Of a stretch of 64,000 bases of DNA, positions 36,330 to 44,896 are shown piece after piece (within the stretch, counting starts at the first letter, position 1; each line of letters opens with the position of its first letter). This DNA is from an uncultured Vampirovibrio sp. Its GTDB lineage: Bacteria > Cyanobacteriota > Vampirovibrionia > Gastranaerophilales > Gastranaerophilaceae. The translations under genes and the position numbers were made by a program. The DNA lies in contig CAJTPW010000004.1 of the NCBI GenBank assembly GCA_910578465.1, forward strand, positions 1 to 64,000, written 5' to 3'. A model generated the notes under the pieces. The model saw nothing but the letters and a program-made list of their open reading frames with translations, ran no database searches and was not told where the DNA came from.

Positions 36330-36738
36330 TGGAGATGGCGGGAGTCGAACCCGCGTCCAAAATGATGTCAAATGAACATCTACAAGTTTAGTTTATTTTT
36401 AAATCTCGATTGGCCCAAGGGAAATAATCTTAAACCTAAGAGCCTATCAAAGTCTTTTTTGAAAGGAAAAACTAACCTTTAAGGTTGAAGGTCTTCACGT
36501 GCTATGCCTAAAATCACACGCTGTACTTGCATAATTGACCCTATAAACCGGCAAGTTGGGTCTATAGAGTGGCTAACCTAATCTTCTTAGGCTGCTTTGA
36601 GTGCTCTTGCACCGAAAGCATTTCTAGCATCAACAACGTTATTAGCGTTTATTTTAGTTGCTCGTTGGTAACCGGGAACAGCGCCCGGGCTTGCAGCCCA
36701 GATGACACAAACACCCTGTCAAATCCATAAACATCCCC
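36330..36738 (-). ncRNA. ssrA: Transfer-messenger RNA (tmRNA)
   Basis: The molecule rescues stalled ribosomes and tags the unfinished protein for degradation. The 5' end GGGGATG (36738-36732) pairs with the 3' CATCTCC (36337-36331), and the T-arm reads GGACGCGGGTTCGACTCCCGCC. The discriminator is A at 36330 and CCA is not encoded. The tag frame reads ANNVVDARNAFGARALKAA and stops with TAA at 36589-36587. The start of the tag is likely the GCT at 36646, since cyanobacterial tags also begin ANN. The gene is single-piece, about 409 nt. Its 3' end faces the accessory island, a common integration site. Confidence 0.95.
36587..36646 (-). other. tmRNA proteolysis-tag reading frame
   Basis: Nineteen codons plus TAA encode ANNVVDARNAFGARALKAA. 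The ending ALKAA fits the small nonpolar C-terminus read by ClpXP-type proteases. The exact resume codon is inferred, and one or two more codons upstream (ATAAAC) are possible. Confidence 0.75.
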
Positions 36739-36941
36739 ATATTAAAATTTCAAAGTTCAAAATCTTTTTATTTTCCAAATTTCTTTGAAAATCAGGTATT
36801 CAAGATTATACCACACCATAAGGCTTTTGCAAGGGAAGAGCCGCAAATTTAAACAGACAAAAGAAAATAATATAATTAGCACGCAGGGTGCAATAAATTG
36901 TATGTTTATTTAATGTCGTTAGGCAAGTTAAATTAATGATG

Positions 36942-36969
36942 TTGGGCAGGTATGCCCAACCTACGGACT
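36942..36969. repeat. 28-bp inverted repeat, left copy
   Basis: The copy begins with a self-complementary TTGGGCA-GGTA-TGCCCAA and continues CCTACGGACT. The reverse complement of 38136-38163 agrees at 27 of 28 positions. The pair flanks the secreted-protein gene 36991-38097. Confidence 0.85.
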
Positions 36970-36990
36970 TTCTTTTTAATATCACTTAAT

Positions 36991-38097
36991 TTATTTGTAA
37001 ATATAAAAGTATGTATTTTTTATCCTTTTTGTTTTATCGGGTGTTTTATTTACACGCATTCCATAGGGTATTTTCTTTGAGTCAAAAGATGTATTATGGA
37101 TTTCATGCGGAATGCTGTTATAAAATATAAGATATGTATTATTATTCACTGATACACCCTTGCTGTAAGCAGATGGTATGTATTCGTACAAGGGCTTTAA
37201 TATTTGAGTTTTAATATTATACTCATACATTGGTGAAAACCAACTTTTCTTTCCTTTGTATTTTCCATCTTCAATAGAATCAACCCTTACATCATAGTCA
37301 ACCAAATCCCTTGCAAAAATTAATATCCTCTCATCATTTAAAACTAAATGATGAAAAGAACCAATTCTTCCTTCTATATTTTTTTTCATTGTTTTATATT
37401 CGGCGTCAGAAAATGGTAGCGTCCCATCATTAGAAGAAACATCAGGAATGACAAACCCTTCCTCTCCTTCTAAAATAGGTTCGTCTGTAATTGTATTGTT
37501 ATTTGAATCATAGATATACAAAGCATAGCGTTGCGTATATGGTATTCCATACATTTCTCTTATATACACAGTAAATTTACCGTTATCTAATTTACTTAAG
37601 GATGGATTTGTTTTGTATCCTAGAGAATTAAAAAAGCGATCATTTTTACATATATGAGTGTCAATAAATTTATCTGACTTAGGATCGTAGATTTCCAAAC
37701 AAGAGTGAGTGGCAAGCCCAAGTCCACGAATAGATCTTCCCAATAATAAAACTCTTCCATTGTCCATTAAAGCACATTTGTAGGGCATATAATTTGTATC
37801 AATGATTGTCTGAAATTTTCCAGTGCTTGAAACAAAAATCTCGGCATTATTTTTATGAAAAGAGTTATCTGGGGAATAACCAGCAAAAAGAATTCTGTTA
37901 TCAGGCAAGCCTGATATGCAAAACATAATATTCTCTTCGTAATTCATGTCTCCAACCCTATATAACCCAGGTTTTGGATTAGGGTCGCTAGGATTATACT
38001 TCGGTATACCTGCTGCCCAAGAACAATTAATAACGATAAAACAACATATTATTCCAAAAAACAGTTTTAAAAATGAAGTTTTTATTTTTTTATTCAT
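36991..38097 (-). CDS. Secreted kelch/propeller-like protein
   Basis: A 368-aa exported protein with GGAAG 8 nt before the ATG. Residues 1-29 are a signal peptide (hydrophobic core FFGIICCFIVINC; SWA-A cleavage). A lipobox is not convincing, although Cys25 lies near. The mature part has repeats like ENIMFCISGLPDNRILFAGY, CALMDNGRVLLLGRS and HHLVLNDERILIFARDL, as in kelch or beta-propeller proteins that bind ligands or surfaces. The gene stands alone, bounded by a 28-bp inverted repeat on each side, which may mark it as a movable cassette. Confidence 0.7.
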   Translation of the reverse strand: MNKKIKTSFLKLFFGIICCFIVINCSWAAGIPKYNPSDPNPKPGLYRVGDMNYEENIMFCISGLPDNRILFAGYSPDNSFHKNNAEIFVSSTGKFQTIIDTNYMPYKCALMDNGRVLLLGRSIRGLGLATHSCLEIYDPKSDKFIDTHICKNDRFFNSLGYKTNPSLSKLDNGKFTVYIREMYGIPYTQRYALYIYDSNNNTITDEPILEGEEGFVIPDVSSNDGTLPFSDAEYKTMKKNIEGRIGSFHHLVLNDERILIFARDLVDYDVRVDSIEDGKYKGKKSWFSPMYEYNIKTQILKPLYEYIPSAYSKGVSVNNNTYLIFYNSIPHEIHNTSFDSKKIPYGMRVNKTPDKTKRIKNTYFYIYK

Positions 38098-38135
38098 TTA
38101 TAAACTTCCAATCATCATATATTATCAAATATATT

Positions 38136-38163
38136 AGTCCCTAGGTTGGGCATACCTGCCCAA
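38136..38163. repeat. 28-bp inverted repeat, right copy
   Basis: It begins AGTCCCTAGG and runs into TTGGGCATACCTGCCCAA, the mirror of 36942-36969 with one difference. It lies 5 bp from the end of mntA and 38 bp before the secreted-protein gene. The hairpin could also act as a transcription stop. Confidence 0.85.
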
Positions 38164-38168
38164 TTTCA

Positions 38169-38477
38169 TCAAACAAACTTTTCATAAAACACAATGCCGT
38201 CTTTGTCGATGCTTTTTTTCATTCTTTCGTGACTTAAATTTTTGTAGTCTGTCACATCAAACATATAGGGTGTTTCAAGCTCATCAAGTTCCGCTTCAAT
38301 TCTTAAATCATAGGCGCTTTTGCCATTAGTCCAGACAGCAAAGTCAATATCAGAGCCGTTTTTGTAAGTTCCTTTTGCTCTTGAACCGTATACAACAACC
38401 TTTTCCACCCCGGGTTTTGATTTAAAATATTCCAATAATTCATTTACTGTTCTTTCGGGAAGTCCAAATTTATTCAT
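38169..38477 (-). CDS. mntA: MntA-type nucleotidyltransferase antitoxin
   Basis: A 102-aa minimal nucleotidyltransferase. VVYGSRAKGTYKNGSDIDFAVW (23-44) is the GSx10DxD active site of MNT proteins. In the MntA/HepT toxin-antitoxin pair the enzyme adds AMP to the toxin and silences it. It follows and overlaps the HepT gene by 8 bp, the usual pair arrangement. The C-terminus DVTDYKNLSHERMKKSIDKDGIVFY is also typical of the family. Confidence 0.88.
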   Translation of the reverse strand: MNKFGLPERTVNELLEYFKSKPGVEKVVVYGSRAKGTYKNGSDIDFAVWTNGKSAYDLRIEAELDELETPYMFDVTDYKNLSHERMKKSIDKDGIVFYEKFV

Positions 38478-38868
38478 TAAATTCCTTTACTTGCTCCCTA
38501 AATCTGCATAGTTCTTCAAAATATTCCGTGCTGATTTTTTCTAAAACTTTATCTACCTTATCCATATTATATTCGTGGCTTGTTGCATTTCTGTCTTTCA
38601 GCATATCAATCCAAATCTGACCGTTTTTGATAGTTTCTTTATTAAAAGCTTCTTTGATTACCTGTTTTGGCAGGCTGACATTAACACCGTTAATATTGAG
38701 ATAATCTTTCAATATTTTCCAGCCCAACTCAAAACAAACCTCAAACGATTGTATAACGGCCATATGATAAACAACATTTTGTATGTCTGACTTATATTCC
38801 CCTACGGAATCACAAAATATTTTATATGCTCTGTTAAAATTTTCAATTCTTTCTTTTAATCTGCTCAT
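38470..38868 (-). CDS. hepT: HepT-type HEPN toxin (HI0074 family)
   Basis: A 132-aa helical protein of the HEPN family. The motif R93-N-A-T-S-H98-E-Y100 is a full Rx4HxY: R and H are the catalytic RNase pair, and the Tyr is the residue that MntA adenylylates in characterised pairs. AAGGA lies 7 nt before the ATG. It begins 9 bp after pheA, so a toxin-antitoxin pair rides downstream of an amino-acid gene on the same strand. The target RNA is not known. Confidence 0.88.
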   Translation of the reverse strand: MSRLKERIENFNRAYKIFCDSVGEYKSDIQNVVYHMAVIQSFEVCFELGWKILKDYLNINGVNVSLPKQVIKEAFNKETIKNGQIWIDMLKDRNATSHEYNMDKVDKVLEKISTEYFEELCRFREQVKEFNE

Positions 38869-38877
38869 ATTTTGTCC

Positions 38878-39720
38878 TTATATCTCCCTATAGCTTCCAA
38901 GCAGCCTGTAAAATTCACATTTTTCCTGAATTTCATAAAGCATATGGGAAATTTCATCAATTCCTCTGTCTATGTCTACAAAGAAAATATACTCGCCAAA
39001 AACCTTTTTTGAAGGGCGCGATTCAATATATATCATATTTAACTTATGCTTATAGAAAATTTCAAGCACCTGTAAAAGGCTCCCGGATTCATTTTTGCAG
39101 GAAAATGCAAGAGATGTCCTCTCGGGCTTTTCAATATTCAAATCTTCTTTTGAAAGCAAAACAAATCTTGTTTTGTTATCTTTTACATCGTTTATGTTCT
39201 TTTCTAAAACTTTTTTGCCGTAAAGCTGTGCACAAAATTCATTTGCAATTGAAGCCCAGGTTTCATCTTTCCCATCCAGCATACTTGTTGCGGCAGAGGT
39301 TGAATTTGCGCTCACAATATTTATATTCTTTTTAAAATTATCCGCAATATATGTCTGACACTGAGATAATGCCTGAGGCATAGAAACTATGTTTTCGATA
39401 TCCTCTTTTTTGCCCTTTGAAATCAAGCAGTGGCATATTGGAATTGTAAGCTCTGCCTGGATTTTCACCCCGCTTTTTGTTGTAATAAGCTTATCAATAG
39501 TCTCTCTCACAATTCCTTCAATCGAATTTTCAATCGGAAGTACTGCGATTGTACCTTCTTCAGTGTCTAATTGTTGTATCACTCTTGTAATTGATGAAAT
39601 ATCTTCACTTTTTGCAAGCTTTAAAGGGCCGCCAAGTTTTTCCTTAAAACTTTCCATTGCAATTTGTGTGTAAGAGCCCCTTGGTCCCAAATAAAGTATT
39701 TTTTTGATAAAATTATCCAT
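38878..39720 (-). CDS. pheA: Prephenate dehydratase
   Basis: A 280-aa monofunctional enzyme that turns prephenate into phenylpyruvate in phenylalanine synthesis. The substrate-binding domain starts YLGPRGSYTQIA (10-21), with ENSIEG (64-69) and T184-R-F (catalytic Thr). The C-terminal ACT domain (about 200-275) carries ESRP (233-236), the phenylalanine feedback site. No chorismate mutase domain is attached. It is divergent from the phosphoglucomutase gene with a 29-bp gap, so their promoters overlap. No clear ribosome site is seen. Confidence 0.93.
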   Translation of the reverse strand: MDNFIKKILYLGPRGSYTQIAMESFKEKLGGPLKLAKSEDISSITRVIQQLDTEEGTIAVLPIENSIEGIVRETIDKLITTKSGVKIQAELTIPICHCLISKGKKEDIENIVSMPQALSQCQTYIADNFKKNINIVSANSTSAATSMLDGKDETWASIANEFCAQLYGKKVLEKNINDVKDNKTRFVLLSKEDLNIEKPERTSLAFSCKNESGSLLQVLEIFYKHKLNMIYIESRPSKKVFGEYIFFVDIDRGIDEISHMLYEIQEKCEFYRLLGSYREI

Positions 39721-39749
39721 ATAATAATTTTAATACGATTAGGGTAAAT

Positions 39750-41141
39750 ATGGCAACAGAAATAAAATTTGGAACAGACGGTTTCAGGGGGATAATTGCG
39801 GATGATTTTACATATGAAAATGTAAGAAAAATTACCTTTGCAATTTCAAAATATATTTTAAGACATTCTCTTGGAAAAACCGTTCTTGTGGGGTATGATC
39901 CAAGATTTTGCGCGGATAAATTTGCGGAATTTTCATCCGAAATTTTAAAAGATTTTGGCTTCAAGGTGCTTTTATCTTCACGAGTTGTGCCGACCCCCGT
40001 CCTTGCCTATGCTGCCACCGTTGAAGCCGGTTGTGCGGGCGCAATAATGTTTACGGCTTCCCACAACCCGAAAGAATATTTGGGAATTAAATATATTCCA
40101 AGCTATGGCGGCCCTGCAACAAAAGAGATGACGGATGAAATCGTTTCTTTGATTGATAATTGTGATGGCGGCCCTGATTTTTCGGGCCATAGCGGAGAGG
40201 TTATTTTAAAAGATTTCAGCGAAGAATATTATAACCATATCGAAAAACTGATTGATTTCGATGTTATTAAAAAAGCGGCCCCAAAATTTATCTATGACGG
40301 GCTTTATAGTGCTTCCACAGGATATTTTGACACCCTTTTAAAAAGGAACGGGATAAGTTTTGAAAGCTTTAATTTATACCATGATCCGAATTTTGGTGGC
40401 GGTCTGCCTGAGCCTAAAGCAAAATTTATGAAACATACAAAAGAAGGATATCTAACCTTTGCAAATGACGGGGATGCGGACAGATACGGTGTTATCGATG
40501 AAAAAGGCAAATATGTAAGCCCGAATGTTATAATGGCGATTTTGCTTCAATATCTGCATAATAAGGGCTGTAAAGGCAAGATGATTAAAACAGTCGGTGT
40601 GAGCGAAATTGTAGATATTGTATCAAACAATCTTAATATTGGAACGATTACAACTCCTGTCGGGTTTAAATGGCTGTCTGAAAAGATGAGAGAAAATGAT
40701 ACAATTCTTGCGGGGGAAGATTCCGGAGGGTTAAGTATCGGTTCTCATATCCCCGAAAAAGACGGTATATTTGCAAACCTTTTAATTTTAGAAGCTGTTT
40801 GCGCTTTGAATAAGCCCTTATATGTTTTGGAAGATGAAATAATACAATTTGCGGGACAAAAATTCTTTCAAGACAGGGTGGATATCAGACTGAAGTTAAA
40901 TGAAGAAAAGAAAGCGATAACGGAAAAATTTTCCAAAATGCCTGAAATTGCAGGGTTTAATATATCTGATACTTTAAAAATTGACGGTGTAAAATTTTTC
41001 TTAAAAAAAGAAAACGGCGACAGCGCCGGCTGGATATTAATAAGAGAATCAGGCACGGAGCCGCTTTTAAGGTTTTACATTGAAACATCGGATATGAAAA
41101 ATATGGAATTAATCAAAGGATTTATAGCAAAAAATATTTAA
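39750..41141 (+). CDS. Phosphoglucomutase/phosphomannomutase family protein
   Basis: A 463-aa enzyme of the alpha-D-phosphohexomutase family. FGTDGFRG (7-14) opens domain 1; TASHNP (102-107) holds the phosphoserine S104; DGDADRYG (about 234-241) binds Mg; GEDSGGLSIGSHIPEKDG is the sugar-binding loop; RESGTEP (near 430) binds phosphate. It interconverts hexose 1- and 6-phosphates, supplying glycogen or surface-sugar pathways. This would fit the GH57 enzyme and the two glycosyltransferases of the window. Sugar preference cannot be set from sequence. Confidence 0.93.
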   Translation: MATEIKFGTDGFRGIIADDFTYENVRKITFAISKYILRHSLGKTVLVGYDPRFCADKFAEFSSEILKDFGFKVLLSSRVVPTPVLAYAATVEAGCAGAIMFTASHNPKEYLGIKYIPSYGGPATKEMTDEIVSLIDNCDGGPDFSGHSGEVILKDFSEEYYNHIEKLIDFDVIKKAAPKFIYDGLYSASTGYFDTLLKRNGISFESFNLYHDPNFGGGLPEPKAKFMKHTKEGYLTFANDGDADRYGVIDEKGKYVSPNVIMAILLQYLHNKGCKGKMIKTVGVSEIVDIVSNNLNIGTITTPVGFKWLSEKMRENDTILAGEDSGGLSIGSHIPEKDGIFANLLILEAVCALNKPLYVLEDEIIQFAGQKFFQDRVDIRLKLNEEKKAITEKFSKMPEIAGFNISDTLKIDGVKFFLKKENGDSAGWILIRESGTEPLLRFYIETSDMKNMELIKGFIAKNI

Positions 41142-41240
41142 AAATGTTAAGATTAAGCTCTATTAACATGCGCAATTTATTTTGTTCAGGTGTTTTATAG
41201 AGAATACAGACAACAAAATTTATAAGAACCGAATTTCAAA

Positions 41241-42479
41241 ATGCAGGTAAACTCTACAGTTTCATTTACAGGTAAAAAGCCCCCGAAAAAACCCAAAACC
41301 AAAAATAAAGGGATTATTACGGCAGGGTATGTTGGCACTATGGCCGCAGTACCGGCAAGTGTTGCCGGTTTTGGGGCAACCAAGCTTATGCAAACGGTTT
41401 CAAAATTAACTCCTGAAGAAACTACAATACTAAGAAGGGGTGTAAGAGAAGGCTTGAAACAATCAGGTCTTTATGATAAGGGCGTCAGAGTTTACAGAAT
41501 GCAAGAAGTTTCTCTGCCGAAATTAAAGGATATAGTCCAAAATTTCGGAGCCTATAAAGACTCATATATTAACGGAATTAAGAATGTTTTTTCAAATCCG
41601 AATAATTTTACGGATAAAGGTGCCGGAGAAATTATGAATACAGTGTTTAAAGCCTTTATCCCTATGAAATATACAAGAAAGGATAAAAAAGCTCTTAATG
41701 TTATTAAAACGGAAATCCGTGAAGCTGCAAATAAAAAAAGCGGTTTGAAAAAAATATTTGGGAATATGCAGCAAAAACCGGCAGCAAATATGCCCGAAGA
41801 AATGCAAGAATTGATAAACGGCATTAAAGATGCTGCTAATGAAATTTCTGCAAAAGCGGCAGGGCTTAATTACAAATTAGGAAATAATGCAGGGTATTTT
41901 CCACATGCAAATAAAATTATCACTCCCGATAAAAAGCTTCAAACAAGTACTTTCCATGAAATGGGCCATGCTTTAAATAACAATGGCAGTGTCATATTAA
42001 AAGCTCTTCAGAAGGTAAGACCAGCAGCAATGATGCTCCCGGGAATTATTTTGGCTGCTGCTCTTTTGAACAAAAGAAAGACAACGGATGAACAGCTCCC
42101 GACAGACAGCAAGCTTCAAAGATTAAAAGACACTGTTAAAAGAAATGCAGACAAATTGACAGCTCTTGCAATACTCCCGATGATTGCAGAAGAAGGTATT
42201 GCTTCTCTTCGAGGCGGAAAGATAGCAAAAGATTTGTTCAAAGACGGCAAATTAACTAAAGAAATATTGAATAAGGCAAACAAAACAAATGCAGCCGGTT
42301 TTGCGTCATATGTATTATATGCAATTGGAATGGTTGCTGCCGCTAACACGACAATTAAAATCAAAGACAAGATGCAGGCTAAATACGAAGCAAAGCAGGA
42401 AGCTAAATATCAGGCAAAGCTTGAAAAATATAACCAAAAAATAGCCGCAAAAGCTTTAAAAAACACAACACAACCTTAA
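41241..42479 (+). CDS. Lineage-type membrane protein with HExxH metalloprotease motif
   Basis: A 412-aa protein starting MQVNSTVSFTGKKPPKK, the short SFTGK head shared by many proteins of this group. A hydrophobic segment lies at about 25-48, others at about 261-276 and 352-372. TSTFHEMGHALNNNG holds H239-E240-x-x-H243, and MIAEEGIASLRGG (near 314-326) provides a Glu as third zinc ligand, so a membrane-bound zinc peptidase is plausible. The tail is a charged Ala/Lys/Gln coiled coil. No ribosome site is seen. A terminator follows at 42510. Confidence 0.7.
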   Translation: MQVNSTVSFTGKKPPKKPKTKNKGIITAGYVGTMAAVPASVAGFGATKLMQTVSKLTPEETTILRRGVREGLKQSGLYDKGVRVYRMQEVSLPKLKDIVQNFGAYKDSYINGIKNVFSNPNNFTDKGAGEIMNTVFKAFIPMKYTRKDKKALNVIKTEIREAANKKSGLKKIFGNMQQKPAANMPEEMQELINGIKDAANEISAKAAGLNYKLGNNAGYFPHANKIITPDKKLQTSTFHEMGHALNNNGSVILKALQKVRPAAMMLPGIILAAALLNKRKTTDEQLPTDSKLQRLKDTVKRNADKLTALAILPMIAEEGIASLRGGKIAKDLFKDGKLTKEILNKANKTNAAGFASYVLYAIGMVAAANTTIKIKDKMQAKYEAKQEAKYQAKLEKYNQKIAAKALKNTTQP

Positions 42480-42509
42480 AAAGCCCCTAAGTAAGTTTAA
42501 TAAATTTGG

Positions 42510-42541
42510 AAGCGCTCGTTTTTTTGATTCGAGCGCTTTTG
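42510..42541 (+). terminator. Rho-independent terminator
   Basis: AAGCGCTCG (42510-42518) pairs with CGAGCGCTT (42530-42538), an 9-bp stem. Ends with TTTTG. It serves the plus-strand membrane-protein gene and may also serve rnhC from the other side. Confidence 0.85.
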
Positions 42542-42575
42542 TCAGTTAGAAGATTTACAAGACAGCGGCTCTAAA

Positions 42576-43493
42576 CTATACTATACCCGAATATGTTTTA
42601 AAATGGAGCTTTGCAACGTTTTTAAGTTCTCCCCTGCCATATTTTTCGGCAAATTTTTGCCCCTGTTCCAAAACCAAATTTGACGCACCTTTTGGCAGGT
42701 TTATTCCGTATTCTTTTGAAAGGCTCGAAATCCTTTTTACAAATTCAGCTCTTGCTAAAATTGACGCTGCAGCAACTGCAGTATCGGCTTCGGCCTTGGT
42801 TTGCTGAATAAGTTGAATGCTTTTGCCTCTTTCTTTTAGGGCAGATTGGATAACTCTTTCGTCCGCAAACTTATCCGAAATTGCAATATTACAAGGTTTT
42901 TTTGCAAGAAGATTTTCTAAAACCGTAGAATGTCCCCAGGCAAGAAGCTTGTTCAAGTTTTTAAATTTTGTATATAATTCATTATATTTTACAGGTGAAA
43001 TTGCAATGATATCAAAAGTTGAAACCTCTTTTATCAAATTTTCAAGTTCCAGTATTTTTTTATCATCAAGCTTTTTGCTGTCTGTAACCCCTGCTTTTGA
43101 TAAGGTTTCTGCTCCTTGTTTATCAAGATAAGCTCCTGCAATAACAAGCGGACCGAAAAAATCACCCTTGCCAGATTCGTCAATTCCTATGTGCGGATAA
43201 GGGGCAATGTCGCCCATGGTTTGGTTTTTAAGTGCAAGCATGGAATTTTCTGTGTCAAAAAGCGGATTTTGTACGGGCTCAAAATATTTTGAGACAATTT
43301 CTGCAGTTTTTGCCCCTTGAATTACAAGTTTTCCGCTATTGTAGAATGAGGCTGTGAAGCCCTTTCCGCGTGCTTGAAAATACATATATTGCGGGGTAGA
43401 AAATGTGGCGTTTTCGCCTTCGAAAACGGTTTTAAATTTTTCAATTTCAACAGGCAAAAATTTTGATACGTAAGTATTATTCTGTGTGCTCAT
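42576..43493 (-). CDS. rnhC: Ribonuclease HIII
   Basis: A 305-aa enzyme that cuts the RNA strand of RNA/DNA hybrids. The N-terminal TBP-like domain (about 1-90; ARGKGFTASFYNSGKLVIQG) is what separates HIII from HII. The catalytic part begins GIDESGKGDFFGP with D105 and E106; further acidic residues are D207 (ISDKFAD) and D237 (KAEADTAVAAASILAR). Length and order are standard. It stands alone on the minus strand, convergent with the HExxH gene. Confidence 0.93.
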   Translation of the reverse strand: MSTQNNTYVSKFLPVEIEKFKTVFEGENATFSTPQYMYFQARGKGFTASFYNSGKLVIQGAKTAEIVSKYFEPVQNPLFDTENSMLALKNQTMGDIAPYPHIGIDESGKGDFFGPLVIAGAYLDKQGAETLSKAGVTDSKKLDDKKILELENLIKEVSTFDIIAISPVKYNELYTKFKNLNKLLAWGHSTVLENLLAKKPCNIAISDKFADERVIQSALKERGKSIQLIQQTKAEADTAVAAASILARAEFVKRISSLSKEYGINLPKGASNLVLEQGQKFAEKYGRGELKNVAKLHFKTYSGIV

Positions 43494-43671
43494 TCAAAAA
43501 TTATAGCGCAAATTTAGCACATTGGCTTGAAAATATTTTGTTTTTAGAATATATTTGGTTATGTAGCTGACAGGTATTGTTAAAGGCAGCTGCTGACCCT
43601 GAGGATTATATGTTCCGATATTAGGAACGATAGAACTCAAAAACAAATTTTACAATTGAATAAAATGAAAT
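43494..43671. other. Short gap before tRNA-His, no gene
   Basis: A 178-bp AT-rich gap. It holds a small hairpin (GTTCC-N7-GGAAC, about 43613-43629). No protein frame with a ribosome site is seen. Confidence 0.3.
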
Positions 43672-43748
43672 GGCGGGTGTCGCCAAGTGGTTAAGGCCTC
43701 GGATTGTGGTTCCGATATTCGTGGGTTCGATCCCCATCACCCGCCCCA
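43672..43748 (+). tRNA. tRNA-His (GTG)
   Basis: The cloverleaf is complete. GGCGGGTG pairs with CACCCGCC to give the 8-bp acceptor (extra G-1) that is special to tRNA-His, and CCA is encoded. The anticodon loop TTGTGGT gives anticodon GTG, and the T-arm reads GTGGGTTCGATCCCCAT. A terminator follows within 12 bp. Confidence 0.97.
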
Positions 43749-43759
43749 TATAAATTTTT

Positions 43760-43790
43760 AAGACCTCTTTGGAGGTCTTTTAGTTTTAAT
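43760..43790 (+). terminator. Rho-independent terminator of tRNA-His
   Basis: AAGACCTC (43760-43767) pairs with GAGGTCTT (43772-43779) around a 4-nt loop, followed by TTAGTTTT. Confidence 0.85.
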
Positions 43791-43911
43791 TTTTAATAAT
43801 TATATGATTTTATGCACACAGGTTTTTGTTTTTGTAAATAGCCAAAAAGAGGTTTTTATTTTTTAATTTCGTTCGATATAATGCTAAAGTCAACCTTAAA
43901 AAGGAAAAATT

Positions 43912-44226
43912 ATGAGCTGGTTTTATCTTATACTTGCAATCATTTTTGAAACTTTAGGAACAACCGCATTAAAAATGTCAAACGGATTTTCCGTTCTGCT
44001 GCCTTCAGTTATGACAACCATCGCATATATTTTATGCTTTTTATTCCTCTCCTTTGCCCTGAAAACAATTGATGTAAGTGTGGCTTATGCAATTTGGGGC
44101 GCTTTTGGAATATTGTTAATAAGTGCAATCGGGATGATATTTTTTCACGAATCTGTAAGTTTTATAAAAATAACGTCCATCCTTCTTATTGTCTTAGGAA
44201 CGATCGGGCTTAAACTTGCACAGTAA
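43912..44226 (+). CDS. Small multidrug resistance (SMR) family transporter
   Basis: A 104-aa protein of four membrane helices with AAAGG 8-9 nt before the ATG. E13 in helix 1 (AIIFETLGTTALK) is the conserved proton/substrate residue of EmrE-type pumps. YAIWGAFGI (about 62-70) is the helix 3 signature. It would export cationic drugs or guanidinium by proton exchange, but the subtype is not clear. Pairs of SMR genes are common; here only one is seen. The end overlaps the convergent nucleotidyltransferase gene by 17 bp. Confidence 0.9.
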   Translation: MSWFYLILAIIFETLGTTALKMSNGFSVLLPSVMTTIAYILCFLFLSFALKTIDVSVAYAIWGAFGILLISAIGMIFFHESVSFIKITSILLIVLGTIGLKLAQ

Positions 44227-44893
44227 TATTTTCTCTGCTCCATTGAATCAGCTTTGCATACAGGGTTTCAAGTTCAATCAAGGTTGTATTTGAAATTTTA
44301 TCTTTATTTATACAAATATCCAAAATTTCTTTATCAGCTCCCGAAAGCACCTCCAGAAGCTCTTTTTTGGTTGGAATGTATTTTTCTGTTTCTATAAAAT
44401 ATTTCGTTTGCAAAATAAAGAATGTATTTTTATATAAATGTTTCAAATCTTCCGTATAATTATTTGAATGTACAAAACTATGAACTGCCATATGATAAAG
44501 GTTTTCAGCCCCGGTTTTTGCTGCCCTTTTTATATCCTCTTTTTTTGGAGGCTCAATTATATCTTCAAGTTTTCCCTGTATAGGTTTTGTGTCGTAGAAA
44601 AATTGGAATAAATCCTGTTTAGACCATTTTTGAAGTTCATATTTGCCTGAAATAAACCCGCAAGCGAGGTAACTGTTTTCCATATTCATAATTATCGAAC
44701 GGTAAATTTTTAAGTCATCAAATTTAAGTTCATCCAAAATTACAACAAGATCAATATCACTTTCTTTTGTGGCTTCATTTCTGGCATAGCTTCCCTGCAA
44801 GCCAATAAAAAGCAGGCGGCCTTTAAATGTTGCATTTAATTTTACGGCCGCGCTTTTTAACCAATCTTCAATTTTAAAATTTGCATTTTGCAA
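44210..44893 (-). CDS. Nucleotidyltransferase-domain protein
   Basis: A 227-aa protein. GLQGSYARNEATKESDIDLVVI (32-53) is the GS-x-n-DxD site of the Pol-beta/aminoglycoside-type nucleotidyltransferases. The C-terminal half (about 110-220) is helical, like the HEPN/KNTase-C module (ENLYHMAVHSFVHSNNYTEDLKHLYKN). It might be a small-molecule or protein modifying enzyme; aminoglycoside resistance is possible but not shown. It begins 3 bp after the PH-domain gene and is probably in one operon with it. Confidence 0.75.
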   Translation of the reverse strand: MQNANFKIEDWLKSAAVKLNATFKGRLLFIGLQGSYARNEATKESDIDLVVILDELKFDDLKIYRSIIMNMENSYLACGFISGKYELQKWSKQDLFQFFYDTKPIQGKLEDIIEPPKKEDIKRAAKTGAENLYHMAVHSFVHSNNYTEDLKHLYKNTFFILQTKYFIETEKYIPTKKELLEVLSGADKEILDICINKDKISNTTLIELETLYAKLIQWSRENITVQV

Positions 44894-44896
44894 AAT

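Noticed and set aside
36330..36400. A tRNA gene at the T-arm-like GGTTCGACTCCCGCC
   Set aside because: It is the tRNA-like end of tmRNA; the 5' half lies about 400 nt away at 36738.
43494..43671. Riboswitch or T-box before tRNA-His
   Set aside because: Only a small hairpin is present, with no conserved riboswitch core.
44210..44226. Frameshift or misassembly at the overlap of the SMR and nucleotidyltransferase genes
   Set aside because: A 17-bp convergent overlap is normal; both proteins have full family length.
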